In this document: positions 6,301-7,348 of the stretch, one piece after another
Layout: each line of letters starts with the position of its first letter
Position numbering within the stretch: the stretch's first letter is position 1
Assembly (NCBI GenBank): GCA_009783675.1
Contig: WRDA01000065.1
Location: 1-7,348, forward strand
Length of the DNA: 7,348 nucleotides
Source: Symbiobacteriaceae bacterium
Lineage (GTDB): Bacteria; Bacillota; JAAYKD01; WRDA01
Direction: 5' to 3'
Position numbers and translations under genes: made by a program
The notes under the pieces: model-generated
What the model was told of the DNA's origin: nothing
Database searches by the model: none
What the model saw: only the letters and a program-made list of their open reading frames with translations

Positions 6301-7348
6301 TCTGCCACAGTTCACCTTCGATCTGGTCCAGGTTAATGCCATGGGCAGTAAGACTGAGATTCCTGACGGCATCTCCCTCTTCGGACAGCCATTGGACGAA
6401 ACCGGCAGGTATAACTTCTCTATCGCTGACTTAGGACTTGGCGTCTATCGCTTCATGATCACGGAGAACATCCCGGAAACGACACCCGCTTATTGGACCT
6501 ACGACAGCCATGCATACTGGGTACAGGTCAGCGTGACCGATGATGGCAAGGGTCAGGCGGTGGCGACCATTACCTCCGAAAGGGATAGCAGGAACTTCAC
6601 TAATAATTATCAGTATGTCCCCGGTGTTACCTCGGTCGTCATTCCTGTTAGCAAGCAGATTGAGGGTGTCTACGCTGGAGAGGAACCACGATTTGACTTC
6701 ACAGCGGTTCAAGTTGCAAGCTTAAACAGCAACTCTCTGGTCCCCGGAGGGAAATCGGGCACAGGGTTCGTCACTGGTTCCGGTGAGGCTTTCCTGACTA
6801 TCAGCGGTTTAACCGAAGGCACCTATATCTTTAAAATTAACGAGGTCTTCACCAGCAGTCCAAAGGACGGATGGACTTACGATTCACATTCTTATTGGAT
6901 CGAGATCATCGTCAGCGACTCCGGCGAAAGCACTGCCATAGCTACTCCTGGCCGCATCAGCGGTGATAAGTTGTTTACCAATAAATATGTATCTAAAAGC
7001 ACAGCGCCAGTTTCTTTCTCCGGTCATAAATTTATCGCCTTCGATTTTGTTGCCTCCTACCCTAAGGAGACCTTTACCTTCGACGCGGTGCAGGTCGATG
7101 GTCTGCCTACCTTGAGCAGACCTATCCCTGGGGAAATTGGTGTGATCTCTGCCGATTATCAGGTGGCAGTCAGCAATGTCGGTGATGAATATCCAGGGGA
7201 GTACAGCTACAGTATTACCATCCCGGCAGGATTGGAAACCGGTGATTACTACTTCCGACTAAGCGAACGCATCCCTGCTCAGGTTGGCAACTGGAAGTAT
7301 GATTCCCATGTCTACTACATCAAGATCGCCGTGACCGATATCGAGGGC
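3263..7348 (+). CDS. Giant thioester/isopeptide-domain surface adhesin, partial (3' end outside window)
   Basis: An uninterrupted frame of 1362 codons runs to the window edge. It starts with a signal peptide (residues 1-41) whose basic start (K6, K8, R13, R14) is followed by a hydrophobic core. Next come a CnaB/SpaA-like domain (about 49-157), a region leading into a predicted thioester domain (about 160-436; Cys217, Gln279), and seven FctA/Spy0128-like repeats (from about 444), the last cut by the edge. Proteins of this plan are extracellular, usually sortase-anchored, and bond covalently to surfaces through the thioester while isopeptide bonds stiffen the stalk. Lone cysteines (116, 529, 762, 971) are scattered, so disulfides are not the stabilising principle. 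The anchor (LPxTG or other), any sortase gene and the total repeat number cannot be seen. The ATG at 3263 is supported by GGGGGA upstream and by the signal peptide. The gene stands alone, divergent from the hemerythrin gene. The domain plan is confident; the target is unknown. Confidence 0.93.
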   Translation, partial: MSILSKAKWVTVRRGVSSLLVALLIITQLSGIYFTPRASEAEGNGGSSEVNILKTVSGVAINDWSVENQQRLDAKDDLLFKLYEVGFDGNGKMIPVGDPIGSTKLDANGHIVFVNCLPSQWYAIVEVLENSAEAMFYQADPVYVYLGENGVMSSLKQANAQKDFTVQWSGNYAKGLKLVFSNGEFHVGSKPDGSGQNFTTERFDALMPDGSWIATYCADLGAHNIYGNYRFDENNHGFDEHEMLYLIAAFDFINDNVGGWYYTEELAGLQTVNGKAIAQIVLWNLILEVDTDDHGGYAKNWYEMIHPGANNGLSDDKKVKVAKIEGTDEWYLSMGEPTHEGGLREGLLFLGDVVTNDYTMAKDAEIKSIRELVDDILQNPKAYVALYKDKLDHPASGQEFVAGAAFIKGDDARYDPIDQQRQMLVLFGTAVVFDNRVKPSTDPIAIPIAKKTIGSTDSQDLFTFDAVQVTAIGSEIPVPEGRKGQATIKGEGSGAIEIGSLTPGVYFFMISEDKDATNHDEQWLYDDHCYWVQITVTDNLNNTATAAITGERGSPDFENYKQYVPGVTSVLIEGSKTVVIEGGSIYAGPPRTFAFSAVEVVEIGSEELITGGRSGTATVDSGEFAIGINALTDGIYYFMISEEAGPVGEGWEYADPWWIEVTVTDQGDSTATAIISRVVALADLEDESPPVRTKPEFVNTYTPETVDIEIRGTKTVESDDAYSEQEFTFSAVEVDAMGSHSEVISGFTGDDKIKIIGNGTFCIEITDLPPGVYYFRVSEVIDVAEKKAYWEYDDHAFWVEVVVTDDGKGNAEATLSRSGSADYVNFYEIPLTSITLTGTKEITGDFQGHFPRPFSFTAIEVDNMRSNNAVAAGRTGSVSIRAGEASIPFAITIDGLTVGAHIEPGDPNHDPNHDTYEDAVYYFRIEEDAYSGEGWLYNKDQSVYWIKVIVSFAFDDVSNQWLTKADIIAICDSSTVSTSLAEMPLIFTNHYEIEPASITLSGSKLITGKPSGDLPQFTFDLVQVNAMGSKTEIPDGISLFGQPLDETGRYNFSIADLGLGVYRFMITENIPETTPAYWTYDSHAYWVQVSVTDDGKGQAVATITSERDSRNFTNNYQYVPGVTSVVIPVSKQIEGVYAGEEPRFDFTAVQVASLNSNSLVPGGKSGTGFVTGSGEAFLTISGLTEGTYIFKINEVFTSSPKDGWTYDSHSYWIEIIVSDSGESTAIATPGRISGDKLFTNKYVSKSTAPVSFSGHKFIAFDFVASYPKETFTFDAVQVDGLPTLSRPIPGEIGVISADYQVAVSNVGDEYPGEYSYSITIPAGLETGDYYFRLSERIPAQVGNWKYDSHVYYIKIAVTDIEG
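3407..3733 (+). other. CnaB/SpaA-like domain before the thioester domain
   Basis: Residues 49-157 have the SpaA/CnaB pattern: ILKTVSG (52-58) with Lys54 on the first strand, LLFKLYEV (78-85), then KLDANGHIVF (104-113) and WYAIVEV (121-127), where Glu126 fits the catalytic Glu of 'Y-x-[IL]-x-E'. A terminal strand, DPVYVYLGENG (140-150), follows. The partner Asn or Asp for Lys54 is not clear, so an isopeptide bond is less certain here than in the downstream repeats. A CnaB-type domain beside a thioester domain has precedent in the streptococcal pilus tip protein Cpa. Confidence 0.5.
3740..4570 (+). other. Predicted Cys-Gln thioester domain
   Basis: Residues about 160-436 match the thioester (TED/TQXA) domain plan. 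Tyr-Cys-Ala-Asp (216-219) gives the nucleophile Cys217, and Ala-Gln-Ile-Val-Leu-Trp (278-283) gives Gln279, fitting the family motifs [YFL]-C and hydrophobic-Q-x-x-hydrophobic-hydrophobic. The Cys217-Gln279 spacing is 62 residues. The middle is aromatic and helical in character (HEMLYLIAAFDFI, 241-253; NWYEMIH, 300-306). The end, RQMLVLFGTAVVF (421-433), leads directly into the first repeat. In characterised relatives the thioester reacts with an amine on a host protein and anchors the bacterium covalently. Here this is predicted from motifs only. Confidence 0.72.
4592..4948 (+). repeat. FctA/Spy0128-like isopeptide repeat 1
   Basis: Residues 444-562. The predicted isopeptide set is Lys450 (IPIAKK), Glu512 (FFMISE) and Asn559 (FENYK). 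The core motifs are FTFDAVQV (462-469) and WLYDDHCYWVQITVTD (523-538). The junction YVPGVTSV (563-570) to repeat 2 recurs exactly between repeats 5 and 6. Confidence 0.78.
4961..5368 (+). repeat. FctA/Spy0128-like isopeptide repeat 2
   Basis: Residues 567-702. The predicted set is Lys576 (IEGSK), Glu642 (YYFMISE) and Asn699 (FVNTY). The conserved W-x-Y-D-x-H-x-Y-W box is degenerate here (WEYADPWW, 651-658), with the His replaced. A short acidic loop (about 680-692) lengthens the unit before the last strand. Confidence 0.78.
5375..5746 (+). repeat. FctA/Spy0128-like isopeptide repeat 3
   Basis: Residues 705-828. The predicted set is Lys714 (IRGTK), Glu779 (YYFRVSE) and Asn825 (YVNFY). It carries FTFSAVEVDAMGS (727-739) and WEYDDHAFWVEVVVTDDGKG (790-809). 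Confidence 0.8.
5753..6238 (+). repeat. FctA/Spy0128-like isopeptide repeat 4, enlarged
   Basis: Residues 831-992. The predicted set is Lys840 (LTGTK), Glu927 (YYFRIEE) and Asn989 (FTNHY). This copy is about 35 residues longer than the others. One insertion carries the tandem DPNHDPNHD (906-914) before the Glu strand, and a second extends the loop before the Asn strand (about 952-985). The YDxHxYW box is altered (YNKDQSVYW, 937-945). Confidence 0.78.
6248..6616 (+). repeat. FctA/Spy0128-like isopeptide repeat 5
   Basis: Residues 996-1118. The predicted set is Lys1004 (LSGSK), Glu1068 (YRFMITE) and Asn1114 (FTNNY). It has FTFDLVQVNAMGS (1017-1029) and WTYDSHAYWVQVSVTDDGKG (1078-1097), and ends in the junction YVPGVTSV (1118-1125). 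Confidence 0.82.
6626..6991 (+). repeat. FctA/Spy0128-like isopeptide repeat 6
   Basis: Residues 1122-1243. The predicted set is Lys1131 (IPVSK), Glu1194 (YIFKINE) and Asn1240 (FTNKY). It has FDFTAVQV (1144-1151) and WTYDSHSYWIEIIVSD (1204-1219). Its first strand (VVIPVSK) resembles repeat 1 (IAIPIAK). Confidence 0.82.
7007..7348 (+). repeat. FctA/Spy0128-like isopeptide repeat 7, cut by window edge
   Basis: Residues 1249-1362 and beyond. Lys1256 (FSGHK) and Glu1335 (YYFRLSE) are visible; the Asn strand lies outside the window. It has FTFDAVQVDG (1271-1280) and WKYDSHVYYIKIAVTD (1344-1359). Nothing shows that it is the last repeat. Confidence 0.78.

Noticed and set aside
4592..7348. CRISPR array or DNA-level tandem repeats in the repetitive right half
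   Set aside because: The repetition is at protein level with diverged DNA; no short identical direct repeats with regular spacers are present.
1..7348. tRNA, rRNA, insertion sequences or attachment sites
   Set aside because: No cloverleaf, rRNA segment, transposase motif or terminal inverted repeat was recognised by eye.

Overview
The window looks like a chromosomal segment of a Gram-positive, probably anaerobic or microaerophilic bacterium of the Clostridia type. This rests on three things seen here: a large exported protein built from thioester and Spy0128/FctA-type isopeptide modules (mostly known from Gram-positive cell surfaces), strong purine-rich ribosome binding sites, and a bacteriohemerythrin. 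The species cannot be named from the sequence.

Layout. (1) Positions 11-529, minus strand: a small FMN-dependent nitroreductase-family protein. (2) 530-747: a divergent intergenic region with several short palindromes and two hairpins in front of the next gene. (3) 748-2316, plus strand: a MATE-family multidrug/cation antiporter with an unusual, roughly 80-residue hydrophilic N-terminal extension. (4) 2317-2381: a short convergent intergenic region with a GC-rich hairpin, probably a shared terminator. (5) 2382-2822, minus strand: a bacteriohemerythrin with all seven diiron ligands. Its start is best placed six codons inside the longest reading frame, because the strong ribosome binding site lies there. 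(6) 2823-3262: a 440-base divergent region with a good promoter candidate and a leader of about 160 bases. (7) 3263 to the right edge, plus strand: a giant secreted surface protein, open at the window edge after 1362 codons.

The surface protein is the main item. It reads: signal peptide, a CnaB/SpaA-like domain, a predicted Cys-Gln thioester domain (Cys217 and Gln279), then at least seven diverged copies of an approximately 125-residue FctA/Spy0128-like domain. In the six complete copies a Lys/Glu/Asn set sits where an intramolecular isopeptide bond would form. This is the plan of 'chemical harpoon' adhesins: a reactive tip that can bond covalently to a target, on a stalk stiffened by internal cross-links. 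The C-terminus, where a sortase signal or other anchor would be expected, lies outside the window.

The genes do not form an obvious single pathway. The nitroreductase and MATE pump are divergent and could both serve detoxification, the hemerythrin would sense, store or carry oxygen, and the adhesin starts divergently from the hemerythrin. These links are inference from position only.
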